Source: VRUE01 sp963817945
GTDB taxonomy: Bacteria > Actinomycetota > Thermoleophilia > Solirubrobacterales > 70-9
Assembly: GCA_963817945.1 (NCBI GenBank)
Contig: CAWFQH010000005.1
Coordinates: 372,001-436,000, forward strand
Direction: 5' to 3'
DNA length: 64,000 nt
The notes under the pieces were generated by a model. It was not told the DNA's origin and did no database searches. It worked only from the letters and a program-made list of their open reading frames with translations. A program made the position numbers and the translations under genes. Position 1 is the stretch's first letter, and every line of letters begins with the position of its first letter. Of this stretch, positions 1 to 8,158 are shown piece by piece.

Positions 1-449
1 TGCTCAAGCGGCCCACCCGGCTCCAACGATTCGACCGCCTCGGCCTCGGGGCTGACGAAGTTCGGCTCGGCGCCGTCCCCGCCACCCGCCACGAGCAGCA
101 CTTCAGCGCCGCGGCTGACGGAGCTCGCCGCCCCTTCGCTGCCAACCTTCAGCGTGATCACGTCTCCTGCTTTCAGCCGCAGCGTGGCCTCGACGACGCC
201 GCCGGTGCCACCGCTCGGATCGTCGGCTCCCCTCAGCACGAAGCGCTGCTTGGTGATCTGCGCCGGAACGGTCCAGGTCTCTTCCGCGGGGTCCCAGTGG
301 TCGCAATTGATCCCGCGCAGACCGAGCTCGAAGTCGATGTGGTCCGGCTGGAAGCAGGCGGCCGAAGCCGAGGCGGGCATCGAGAGCGTGGCGAAAAAGA
401 CGCCCGCCGCCAACGTCGCCATCGTCCAACGCAGCCTCGACTCAGACAT
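1..449 (-). CDS. Secreted protein of unknown function, C-terminus outside window
   Basis: The reverse strand is open from an ATG at 449-447 to the window edge, so only the first 149 residues are seen. A strong AGGAGG site lies 4-5 nt upstream. The first 30 residues form a signal peptide (hydrophobic core ending SASASA, then ACFQPD). The mature part has beta-rich segments such as LKAGDVITLKVGSEG and a glycine-rich stretch (LLVAGGGDGAEP). This resembles glycine-rich, beta-sheet surface proteins common in this phylum, but no named family is recognised. It lies 44 bp downstream of the large NHL-repeat gene on the same strand and is probably co-transcribed with it. Confidence 0.6.
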   Translation of the reverse strand, partial: MSESRLRWTMATLAAGVFFATLSMPASASAACFQPDHIDFELGLRGINCDHWDPAEETWTVPAQITKQRFVLRGADDPSGGTGGVVEATLRLKAGDVITLKVGSEGAASSVSRGAEVLLVAGGGDGAEPNFVSPEAEAVESLEPGGPLE

Positions 450-493
450 TCCGCCTCCTAGTTGCTTGGATAAATCTAATCATTCAAATCTAC

Positions 494-3400
494 CTATGGC
501 AATGGGGCCCATCCGGTCTCCCACCGCTCGACCCGGGAGTTGCCGGAGTCGGTCACCCAGAGGTCGCCGTTGCTGCCGGCCGCGAGGCGCAGCCACCATT
601 CGGTGTTGAACTGCCCGGGGCCGGTGCCGGTGGAGCCGAGCGCTTCGAGGAATTCGCCCGCCTCGTTGAAGACCTGGAGGCGGTTGTTGACGGCGTCGGC
701 CACCCAGACGTAGCCGTGGCTGTCGACCTCGATGTCGCTCGGCCACTCGAACTGGCCGTTACCGGTGCCCCGGGAGCCGACCCGCTCGACCAGTTCGCCT
801 TGCTGGTTCAGCAGCGAGATTCGGCGCGAGTTGGGTTCGCTGACCCAGACGTCGCCGGTCGGCGCGACGCCGATTCCCCAGGGCTGGCTGCCGGCGCCGA
901 GCGGCAGCGATTTGATGAATTTGTCTTCGGAGCTGAACTTCTGGATGCGGTTGTTGGCGGTGTCGGCGATCCAGAGGTCGCCGCCGGAGTCGAAGGCGAG
1001 GTCGAGCGGGAAGTTGACCTGGCCCGCGCCGCTGCCGTAGGAGGCGATCTGTTTGCCCGTCCCCCCTTCCTGGCCGTATCTCAGGATGAGGTTGGCGCTC
1101 GCGCAGGCGACGTAGACGCTGCCTTTCGGGCTGATCGCGACCGAGGCGGGGTCGTAGCACGATTTGAACTGACCCAGGAAGGCGCCTGAGGCGCTGACGT
1201 GCTGGATGCGGTCGTTGTCGTCGTCAGCCACCCAGATGGTCCCGTTGGTGGGGTCGTAGGCAACGTCGGTGGCGACGCTGAACTGATCGGTGCCGGTGCC
1301 GGCGCTGCCGAAGGCGGATTTGTAGGTTGCCGGGCCGATGGTCGTGAAAGAGGTTTTTTTGCCAGTGCTAACGCCTTCTGGATTGGTGGCAATTATTCGA
1401 TAATGGTAGGTCGTCTTCGACGTGAGGCTCTCGATCCTCAACGAATCTCGTACTTCCCCGACGCCGGACTCGATGCCGCCGAAAGTCGCCTCCCACCGCT
1501 CGACCCGGGAGTTGCCGGAGTCGGTCACCCAGAGGTCGCCGTTGCTGCCGGCCGCGAGGCGCAGCCACCATTCGGTGTTGAACTGCCCGGGGCCGGTGCC
1601 GGTGGAGCCGAGCGCTTCGAGGAATTCGCCCGCCTCGTTGAAGACCTGGAGGCGGTTGTTGACGGCGTCGGCCACCCAGACGTAGCCGTGGCTGTCGACC
1701 TCGATGTCGCTCGGCCACTCGAACTGGCCGTTACCGGTGCCCCGGGAGCCGACCCGCTCGACCAGTTCGCCTTGCTGGTTCAGCAGCGAGATTCGGCGCG
1801 AGTTGGGTTCGCTGACCCAGACGTCGCCGGTCGGCGCGACGCCGATTCCCCAGGGCTGGCTGCCGGCGCCGAGCGGCAGCGATTTGATGAATTTGTCTTC
1901 GGAGCTGAACTTCTGGATGCGGTTGTTGGCGGTGTCGGCGATCCAGAGGTCGCCGCCGGAGTCGAAGGCGAGGTCGAGCGGGAAGTTGACCTGGCCCGCG
2001 CCGCTGCCGTAGGAGGCGATCTGTTTGCCCGTCCCCCCTTCCTGGCCGTATCTCAGGATGAGGTTGGCGCTCGCGCAGGCGACGTAGACGCTGCCTTTCG
2101 GGCTGATCGCGACCGAGGCGGGGTCGTAGCACGATTTGAACTGACCCAGGAAGGCGCCTGAGGCGCTGACGTGCTGGATGCGGTCGTTGTCGTCGTCAGC
2201 CACCCAGATGGTCCCGTTGGTGGGGTCGTAGGCAACGTCGGTGGCGACGCTGAACTGATCGGTGCCGGTGCCGGCGCTGCCGAAGGCGGATTTGTAGGTT
2301 GCCTCGAGCGAAGGGATCGAGACGCCGGTCGCATCTTCGAAGCAGCGGTCTTCGCGTTCGCTGGAAGATTCTCCGGGACTTCCCGCCGCTTCGTCCGCTT
2401 TGCACTCCAGGTCGCTGACGTACTCCCAATGGAAGCTCGTTTTCAGCCCGCGCGCGTGGACGACACCCCGCGCACTCGCACGGTTCGAGCGAACGTCGGC
2501 GGCTGACGCCATAGTCACGATCGGTCGCCACCTGGGGGTTAGGAGGGACGCGCCTTCGCCTCGATTGGTTTGTTTGATGCCATTGCCGTCGTTCGTGGCA
2601 AAGGGGCGAAAAAAGTAAGAGGTTTCTGGTTCAAGCCCCGGGACACTCACGACCACGCTCTGTGCGCCATCGCCGGTGAGCGGGTCTTTCGCGGAAACCG
2701 TTTTGCCGTACGAGCTGGTGAGGCCATATTCGACGCCGTAGCTGGTGCTGAAGCCCTGCGGGTCGATGCTGATGCGAACCTGGGCACCGCCCGCCATCGG
2801 CGAGTCGATCCCCTCCGTGATGACGATCGGGCTCCAATCGGGCGTGGCGAACGAGTGGATCTCCGCGCCTTCGGATTCGACGCTCCCCTCGGCGTTTTTG
2901 GCTTCAAGCGCGTATTCGTAGGTCGCTTTCCCCTTGAGACCGCCGATCGAGGCGCTCACGGCGACGTCTGCGCTTCCCGCGGGCAGGCTTTTCCAGGCAG
3001 AACTGGATGCATAGGTTTTCGCCCCGGCCAACCGCCACTTGAAGCGGTAGTCGGTCGCCAGGCCGGCGGGATTGACCGTTCCTTTGAGGGTCGCTTTGCC
3101 AGCATCGATTTCAGTGGCCGTGCCGTTCCTGATCGTGGGGCCGACCGTCTCAAAGGTCCGAGGCAGTCCGTAGACCGTTTCGCCGGCGTCGTTGACCGCC
3201 ACGACGCGGAAGCGGTAGGCGGTGTTCGATTCCAGCCCGGTCTCTTCGTGGCTGACCGGCACGCTCGCCGAGCCGTAACCGGGCACGCCCCGTTTCCCCG
3301 AGGGGGCGATCCGGGCGCTCGTCCAGCCACTCGACTGGTAGCTCGCCTCGGTTACGTACTGGAAGTAGAAGACCGCGTAATCGGCTTCCGGAATCACCGT

Positions 3401-4501
3401 GCCGTTGAACTTGACCCGCGTCGTGCCTATCTCCGATGCCAAGCCGGTGGTCGCTTTCGGCGGCACCACCGGTGGGACAGCCAGGTAGGGGTTCTCGATG
3501 CCGGCGAGGTTCCAGTTGCCGACCAGGTACCCGGAAGTGGGTGCCGCATCGAAGTACGTGTCGTAGTTGCAGTCGATCGGGAAAGCGACCGGGGTGAGGA
3601 ACCCTTTCGCGGCGGAGCAGGGTTCGTAGTTGCTTTCGTAGCACATGACGTCGAGCTGGTCGGCGCAATGGGCACCACTGTTGCCGCCGTATGGAGCTTT
3701 GGGCTGGACGGCTCCCAGCATGTGGAAAAGCTCGTGGAGCGTGGTGGTCGTTTCCGACGGTTTGCCGTCGTGGGTGATCGTCGAGCCGCTTTGGGTATTT
3801 ACCACCGAGAGGTTTTCGCGGCTCTTTTTTTCATCGGCCACCCATGCCGCGGCGCCATGTTCTCCTTCTTCCGGGTCGATGAACCCGATGTCGAAGTTCA
3901 GGTACTTGACCGCGCTGGTCCCTTTTGGTTCTTGGAACGGTTTGCTGCCGGAGACTTTCGTGTTGAAGACCGAGATGTTGCCGTTCGCGTCGCAGTCGAC
4001 CGCCATCCGGACGCGCCGCGCACCGCCGCTCGATTTCCAGGATTGATCGGCGATCTTCCAGTTCATCCGGCGGACTATGCTGCGGATCGCTTCCACCGGA
4101 TTCGGGTGTTTCTGGGTGTAGTCGGTGTACAAGATGACGATCCGATTTCCCCCGGTCCTGCAGATCGGGGGGAGCTCGTCGGGGGGCAGTTTTTCCTTTA
4201 CCGATGCACTCAGCATTTCGCCCTCGCTGTCAGCAGCCATGAAGTCCCCATGGGTGTATTCCGTCGGCTGACCCCGGCGCGTGATCTCGTACTGCTTCTC
4301 CCGGGGGATGTAGCGATAGGTCGTATCGCCTTCTACTTTGAAGTCCGGCATGCCGGGGATCCTGCCGTCGTACTCGGGCCCGGCTCCGGAGTGCGCAAGG
4401 GCCGAGGCAGCGAAAAGGAAGAAGAGGACAAGGGCGAGCCCGACCAGCCCAGCGGTGGATAGAATGGCCGCACGCAGGCGGCCGGTGACGACGGTTCGCA
4501 A
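494..4501 (-). CDS. Large secreted NHL-repeat protein with metallopeptidase-like motif
   Basis: 1335 aa from a TTG start at 4501, chosen because GGGAG lies 6 nt upstream and the signal-anchor (core LVGLALVLFFLFAASALA) begins just after; the open frame runs 65 codons further upstream without a better start. Around residue 255 is HELFHMLGAVQ, followed by a CADQLDVMCY segment. This resembles a zinc metallopeptidase HExxHxxG site with a Met-turn, but the third ligand is Q instead of H. Next come three or four fibronectin III-like segments (residues about 350-720), then two identical six-bladed NHL-type domains (about 733-1003 and 1057-1328) with repeated WVADxxNNRIQ motifs, joined by one FN3-like linker. 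It is likely a cell-surface or exported enzyme/adhesin; the substrate is unknown. Confidence 0.8.
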   Translation of the reverse strand: MRTVVTGRLRAAILSTAGLVGLALVLFFLFAASALAHSGAGPEYDGRIPGMPDFKVEGDTTYRYIPREKQYEITRRGQPTEYTHGDFMAADSEGEMLSASVKEKLPPDELPPICRTGGNRIVILYTDYTQKHPNPVEAIRSIVRRMNWKIADQSWKSSGGARRVRMAVDCDANGNISVFNTKVSGSKPFQEPKGTSAVKYLNFDIGFIDPEEGEHGAAAWVADEKKSRENLSVVNTQSGSTITHDGKPSETTTTLHELFHMLGAVQPKAPYGGNSGAHCADQLDVMCYESNYEPCSAAKGFLTPVAFPIDCNYDTYFDAAPTSGYLVGNWNLAGIENPYLAVPPVVPPKATTGLASEIGTTRVKFNGTVIPEADYAVFYFQYVTEASYQSSGWTSARIAPSGKRGVPGYGSASVPVSHEETGLESNTAYRFRVVAVNDAGETVYGLPRTFETVGPTIRNGTATEIDAGKATLKGTVNPAGLATDYRFKWRLAGAKTYASSSAWKSLPAGSADVAVSASIGGLKGKATYEYALEAKNAEGSVESEGAEIHSFATPDWSPIVITEGIDSPMAGGAQVRISIDPQGFSTSYGVEYGLTSSYGKTVSAKDPLTGDGAQSVVVSVPGLEPETSYFFRPFATNDGNGIKQTNRGEGASLLTPRWRPIVTMASAADVRSNRASARGVVHARGLKTSFHWEYVSDLECKADEAAGSPGESSSEREDRCFEDATGVSIPSLEATYKSAFGSAGTGTDQFSVATDVAYDPTNGTIWVADDDNDRIQHVSASGAFLGQFKSCYDPASVAISPKGSVYVACASANLILRYGQEGGTGKQIASYGSGAGQVNFPLDLAFDSGGDLWIADTANNRIQKFSSEDKFIKSLPLGAGSQPWGIGVAPTGDVWVSEPNSRRISLLNQQGELVERVGSRGTGNGQFEWPSDIEVDSHGYVWVADAVNNRLQVFNEAGEFLEALGSTGTGPGQFNTEWWLRLAAGSNGDLWVTDSGNSRVERWEATFGGIESGVGEVRDSLRIESLTSKTTYHYRIIATNPEGVSTGKKTSFTTIGPATYKSAFGSAGTGTDQFSVATDVAYDPTNGTIWVADDDNDRIQHVSASGAFLGQFKSCYDPASVAISPKGSVYVACASANLILRYGQEGGTGKQIASYGSGAGQVNFPLDLAFDSGGDLWIADTANNRIQKFSSEDKFIKSLPLGAGSQPWGIGVAPTGDVWVSEPNSRRISLLNQQGELVERVGSRGTGNGQFEWPSDIEVDSHGYVWVADAVNNRLQVFNEAGEFLEALGSTGTGPGQFNTEWWLRLAAGSNGDLWVTDSGNSRVERWETGWAPLP
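518..1331 (-). repeat. NHL-domain direct repeat, copy A (814 bp)
   Basis: This block is repeated at 1490-2303 with a 972-bp offset. The two encoded domains are identical residue for residue, and I saw no nucleotide difference on reading. Bases diverge sharply at 517/1489 and 1332/2304. Confidence 0.9.
1490..2303 (-). repeat. NHL-domain direct repeat, copy B (814 bp)
   Basis: Second copy of the block at 518-1331. It encodes the more N-terminal of the two NHL domains. The period of 972 bp is a whole number of codons, so duplication kept the frame. Confidence 0.9.
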
Positions 4502-4550
4502 GCCCCTCTCCCTTGTAGACGAAACATTTCGGGCGAATTGTCTGCGTGAC

Positions 4551-4579
4551 TTTACACAGCAACGGTCTTTTTTTGTCAA
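4551..4579 (-). promoter_or_regulatory. Sigma-70-type promoter for the NHL-repeat gene
   Basis: On the minus strand TTGACA (4579-4574) is followed by a 17-bp spacer and TGTAAA (4556-4551), about 50 bp before the TTG start. The rest of the gap to the next gene (4580-4777) shows no other feature. Confidence 0.6.
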
Positions 4580-4777
4580 GACCAATTGGAGTAAAGGGGC
4601 CGATTCAGCTCTAAGCGTCCCCGCCTGTTTACCTTCAACAATTCCGAGCAATTGGCGCTGCCGAGCCGAAAAAGATCGCCGCAGCATTGCTGCCAACCCA
4701 GAACGGGGCGGGAAAATTAGGCTTTTATTAAAGCCCGAGGCGGAGGCTACATCGAGCTGGAGCCTGCTGCGTACCAG

Positions 4778-5545
4778 CTATGCGCGCAGCCGGTAGCCGC
4801 GGGAGAAGAGGCGCAGGTTGACCGCGAAGAGCACGGCGGTCGCCGCGGTGAGGGCCAGCAGCGAGAGCGCGACGCTGACTTCGCTGAAGCCGACGAATCC
4901 GTAGCGGACCAGGTTGATCATGTAGAAGATCGGGTTGAAGTGGGTCAGGGTCTCGAAGGGCTCCGGCAGCAGGGTGGCCGAGTAGAAGACGCCGCCGAGG
5001 AAGATCAACGGCTGCAGGATGAAGGTCTGCGCGAAGGCGACGTCGTCGAACTGCTCGGCACGGACACCGATCAGCACGCCGAGCTGGGAGAAGAAGAAGC
5101 CGACCAGGAACAGCGCCGGGATTAGCACGAGGATGTGGTCGACCGGCAGGTCGACGAGCAGCGAGGCGGCGGTGAAGGTGAGGATGGCGACGATGAGGCC
5201 GCGCATGAAGCCGCCGAGCGAGAAGGCGAGCAGCAGCTCCAGCGGCGAGGCGGGCGAGGAGAGCTGGTCCTGGATCGCCCCCTGGAACTTCTGCTGCAGG
5301 ATCGAGGAGGAGTTGTTGGCGAAGGCGTTGATCGACCAGGCCATCATGATCAGACCTGGAATCACGAATACCACGTAGTCGATTCCATGCAGCTTGTCGA
5401 TCCGCGAGCCGAGCGCGGCGCCGAAGACGGAGATGTAGAGGAACGTTTCCAGCAGCGGCGCGCCGATCGTCTGCTTTTTGATCTTCATGAAGCGGTTGAC
5501 CTCGCGTCGCCAGAGCGTCGCGAAGCGGATCTGGGCGGCGGTCAC
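4778..5545 (-). CDS. ABC-2 type exporter, permease subunit
   Basis: 255 aa from GTG at 5545, which overlaps the stop of the upstream ATPase in a GTGA; the frame is open further upstream but that part only shadows the ATPase gene. The protein has about six hydrophobic segments and the ABC-2 transporter pattern: an N-terminal cytoplasmic stretch (LWRREVNRFMKIKKQ), then membrane helices including VFVIPGLIMMAWSINA and FILQPLIFLGGVFYSATLLP. It resembles DrrB/NodJ-type permeases. With the ATPase it should form an exporter for a drug, lipid or polysaccharide; the substrate cannot be told from sequence. Confidence 0.9.
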   Translation of the reverse strand: MTAAQIRFATLWRREVNRFMKIKKQTIGAPLLETFLYISVFGAALGSRIDKLHGIDYVVFVIPGLIMMAWSINAFANNSSSILQQKFQGAIQDQLSSPASPLELLLAFSLGGFMRGLIVAILTFTAASLLVDLPVDHILVLIPALFLVGFFFSQLGVLIGVRAEQFDDVAFAQTFILQPLIFLGGVFYSATLLPEPFETLTHFNPIFYMINLVRYGFVGFSEVSVALSLLALTAATAVLFAVNLRLFSRGYRLRA

Positions 5546-6315
5546 GAGGCGGCCTCCAGCTCGATCCGCGATCGCGACAGCTCCTTGCGGCCGACCAGGG
5601 CCAGGTAGGCGTCCTCGAGGTTGCCGACGCCGTACTCGGCGGCGAGCTCCCCACTCGTCCCCTCGCCAACAATCCTGCCCTCGTTGATGAAGGCGATCCG
5701 GTCGCAGAGCTGCTCGGCCTCCTCGATGTAGTGGGTGGTGAGCAGGATCGTCGTCCCCTCTTGCTTGATCCGCTGCACGTAGTGCCACAGCTCCAGCCGC
5801 AGCTCGACGTCGACCCCGGCGGTCGGCTCGTCGAGGATCAGCAGGCGCGGCCGGTGCATCATCGCCCGAGCCAGGATCAAGCGGCGTTTCATCCCGCCGG
5901 AGAGAGTGCGGGTCCGTTCGTCGCGCTTCTCGGTCAGCGAGAAGGTCTCCAGCAGCTCCTTGCTCCGCTCACGCCGATCGCGCTTCGGCATCCCAAAGTA
6001 ACCGGCGTGGTAGTCGAGCGTCTCCTCGACCGTCAAGAACCAGTCGAGGTTGGGCTCCTGCGGCGCCAACCCGACGGCCTGGCGCGCCGCCGCGTAATGG
6101 TCGATCGCGTCGTGCCCGAAGACGCTGATCGCGCCCGCCGTCGGCTGCGCCAGCCCCGTCGTGCAATGGATCAGCGTCGACTTGCCGGCCCCGTTTGGCC
6201 CCAGCAGCCCAAACAGCTCCCCCGCCTCGATCCGCAGCGACACCCCGCGCAGCGCCTCGACCCCGGTCGGGTAGCGCTTGGCGAGGTCCTCGATCTGCAG
6301 GGCGGCGTCGCTCAC
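5542..6315 (-). CDS. ABC-2 type exporter, ATP-binding subunit
   Basis: 257 aa, the usual DrrA/NodI length. Walker A is GPNGAGKST (about residue 38), the signature is LSGGMKRRL, and Walker B is LLILDEPTAGVD, followed by the switch histidine in LLTTHYIEEAEQL. It energises the permease encoded immediately downstream with a 4-bp stop/start overlap. A hairpin lies between its start and the divergent exonuclease gene. Confidence 0.93.
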   Translation of the reverse strand: MSDAALQIEDLAKRYPTGVEALRGVSLRIEAGELFGLLGPNGAGKSTLIHCTTGLAQPTAGAISVFGHDAIDHYAAARQAVGLAPQEPNLDWFLTVEETLDYHAGYFGMPKRDRRERSKELLETFSLTEKRDERTRTLSGGMKRRLILARAMMHRPRLLILDEPTAGVDVELRLELWHYVQRIKQEGTTILLTTHYIEEAEQLCDRIAFINEGRIVGEGTSGELAAEYGVGNLEDAYLALVGRKELSRSRIELEAAS

Positions 6316-6350
6316 GAGCGCCCAAACCTAGTGGACCGCGTCTGCCGGCC

Positions 6351-6400
6351 CGCGCATCCGACATCGACCCCACCCCAGGGGGGCGAAAGTCGGATGCGCG
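6351..6400. promoter_or_regulatory. Long inverted repeat between divergent genes
   Basis: Twelve-base perfect arms (CGCGCATCCGAC at 6351-6362, its complement at 6389-6400) flank a 26-nt loop that contains a CCCC/GGGG inner pairing. It sits between the ABC exporter start and the exonuclease start, so it may be an operator or may insulate the two promoters. Confidence 0.45.
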
Positions 6401-6416
6401 CCCGTAAGCTGCCGCC

Positions 6417-7277
6417 ATGACCGCACCGCTGCTCGTCGTGGACACGCCATCGATGCTGTTCCGCGCCTTCTACGCGCTGCCGGACTCGATCAAGGGACCC
6501 GATGGCAATCCGGTCAACGCGCTCCTCGGTGCCGCCAACCTGATCCTGCGCGAGGTCGAAGTGCACAGGCCGCGCGCCGTCGTCCTCTGCTTCGGCCCCG
6601 ACGCGGCCTCCTACCGGACCGAGCTCTACCCCGCCTACCACGCCGAGCGCCCCGAGATGCCCGAGGGACTGACGCCGCAGTGGGCCGACAGCCGTGCCTT
6701 CTTCGAGGCCTTCGGCTGGACGGTCGAGACCAGCGGCTCGCTCGAGGCCGACGACCTGCTCGGCACCCTCGCCCGCCGCGAAGCCGAGGCGGGCGGCCAC
6801 GCTCTCCTGCTGACCGGCGACCGCGACATGTACCAGTGCGCCGGCGAGAACGTAACCGTGCTCTACGTCAGGACGGGAGGTAAGAAAGGCGCCGAAGAGG
6901 TGACGGCGGACGGCGTACGCGAGCGCTACGGCATCGACCCCGAACAGGTTCCGGACTTCATCGCCCTGCGCGGCGATCCCTCCGACGGGCTGCCCGGGGC
7001 CAAGGGCGTCGGCCCGAAAACCGCGGCCGAGCTGCTGCGCCGGCACGGTTCGTTGGAGGCGATCCTCGACAACGCGATCCGCGAGCGGCGCCCGGCGCTG
7101 CGCGGCGCCCTGCTCGACGGGCGCGAGGAGCTGCTCGCTTTCAAGGACATCGCGACGCTGCGCGACTCGGGCGTCGAGCGCCCGCCCGACCGCCCGACCG
7201 ACTGGGTCGCCGCCGCCGCCGCGGCCCGCGAGCGGGGCATGAACCGCCTCGCGGAGCGACTCGAGGGCATGCAATGA
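6417..7277 (+). CDS. 5'-3' exonuclease / flap endonuclease (PolA N-domain type)
   Basis: 286 aa, a stand-alone version of the 5' nuclease domain of DNA polymerase I. It has the acidic metal-binding pattern of the FEN/PIN-like fold: VVDTPSMLFRAF at the N-terminus, EADDLLGTLA (about residue 107), LLTGDRDMYQ (about 130), then DFIALRGDPSDGLPGAKGVGPKTA, which is the helix-hairpin-helix DNA-binding motif. It should remove RNA primers or flaps during replication and repair. TAAGCT lies 6 nt before the ATG and there is no clear ribosome site, so the message is probably leaderless. Confidence 0.93.
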   Translation: MTAPLLVVDTPSMLFRAFYALPDSIKGPDGNPVNALLGAANLILREVEVHRPRAVVLCFGPDAASYRTELYPAYHAERPEMPEGLTPQWADSRAFFEAFGWTVETSGSLEADDLLGTLARREAEAGGHALLLTGDRDMYQCAGENVTVLYVRTGGKKGAEEVTADGVRERYGIDPEQVPDFIALRGDPSDGLPGAKGVGPKTAAELLRRHGSLEAILDNAIRERRPALRGALLDGREELLAFKDIATLRDSGVERPPDRPTDWVAAAAAARERGMNRLAERLEGMQ

Positions 7278-8158
7278 ACAGCCGACGGGCCGAAAACGGC
7301 GCTCCGGGTTCCGTTTTAGGCCCGTCGGCGGCATTGCCCTGGCGAGGGCCGGGACCCGGACGGCCCGACCTGCCGCTGCCGCCGGGGCCGATGCCGCTGC
7401 GCGCCCACGGGCAGACGCGCAAGCGCTGGCGCTATATCGGGGTCTTCGGCGAGGAGGTGATGCTGTGTGCGGCGCGGGCGCAGGTGGGCCCGCTGGGGCA
7501 GGCCTTCTGGGTCTGCTGGGACCGCCGCGAACGCGAGCGGCTCGACCGCACCAGCTTCCGGCCCGGCTCGGGCGAGGTGAGGATGGACGGCGAGCGGCTC
7601 GAGATCGACTCGCGGCGGCTCCGGGCGAGCCTGCAGCTCGGGGAGGCCGAGCCCGTCGAATCGATCTGCCCCAGCGACAGCGGCTGGGGCTGGACCCGCA
7701 AGCGGGCGGGCGTGCCGGTCCGTGGCACGATCGAGGCCGGCGATCGCAGCTGGCAGGTCGACGCGCTCGCGGTCGACGACGAATCGGCCGGCTACCACCG
7801 TCGCCACACCAGCTGGCGCTGGTCGGCGGGGATCGGCACCGCGCGCGACGGGCGCGCGGTCGCCTGGAACCTGGTCGAAGGGATCAACGACCCGCCGCAG
7901 GGCAGCGAGCGGGCGATCTGGGTCGACGGCGAGCCCTACGAGCCGGCGCCGGTCTCCTTCCAGGGCGAAGCCGGGATCGAGTTCGCCGGCGGCGCCCGCC
8001 TCCGCTTCGAGGCGGAGTGCGAGCGGGCCCGCAATGAGAACCTGCTGGTGGTCAGCTCCCGCTACCGCCACCGCTTCTGCCGCTTCCACGGCTCGCTCGA
8101 CGGGCTAGACCTGAGCGAGGGGCTCGGCGTCATGGAGGTCCATGACGCCCGCTGGTGA
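7274..8158 (+). CDS. DUF2804 family protein
   Basis: Up to 294 aa. The region from PWRGPGPGRPDLPLPPGP onward, with RKRWRYIGVFGEEVML and WSAGIGTARDGRAVAWNLVEG, matches the DUF2804 family (lipocalin-like fold, function unknown). The ATG at 7274 overlaps the exonuclease stop (ATGA), but codons 3-18 lie inside a strong hairpin, so an internal start is possible, for example TTG at 7334 or ATG at 7391. The last 54 bp overlap the convergent monooxygenase gene. Confidence 0.8.
   Translation: MNSRRAENGAPGSVLGPSAALPWRGPGPGRPDLPLPPGPMPLRAHGQTRKRWRYIGVFGEEVMLCAARAQVGPLGQAFWVCWDRRERERLDRTSFRPGSGEVRMDGERLEIDSRRLRASLQLGEAEPVESICPSDSGWGWTRKRAGVPVRGTIEAGDRSWQVDALAVDDESAGYHRRHTSWRWSAGIGTARDGRAVAWNLVEGINDPPQGSERAIWVDGEPYEPAPVSFQGEAGIEFAGGARLRFEAECERARNENLLVVSSRYRHRFCRFHGSLDGLDLSEGLGVMEVHDARW
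7281..7329. terminator. Long hairpin after the exonuclease gene
   Basis: Arms of 11 bp (GCCGACGGGCC and its complement) stack on an inner 7-bp stem (AAAACGG/CCGTTTT) with a single mismatch between them and an 11-nt loop. It begins 4 bp after the exonuclease stop, as a terminator would. It also overlaps the first codons proposed for the DUF2804 gene. Confidence 0.5.

Noticed and set aside
2570..4462. 630-codon plus-strand frame opposite the NHL-repeat gene
   Set aside because: It is antisense to clear FN3 and metallopeptidase-like coding sequence; its composition is that of a GC-rich shadow frame and it has no motifs.
6312..7334. 340-codon minus-strand frame over the exonuclease gene
   Set aside because: A complete FEN-type nuclease is encoded on the plus strand; the minus frame is its shadow.
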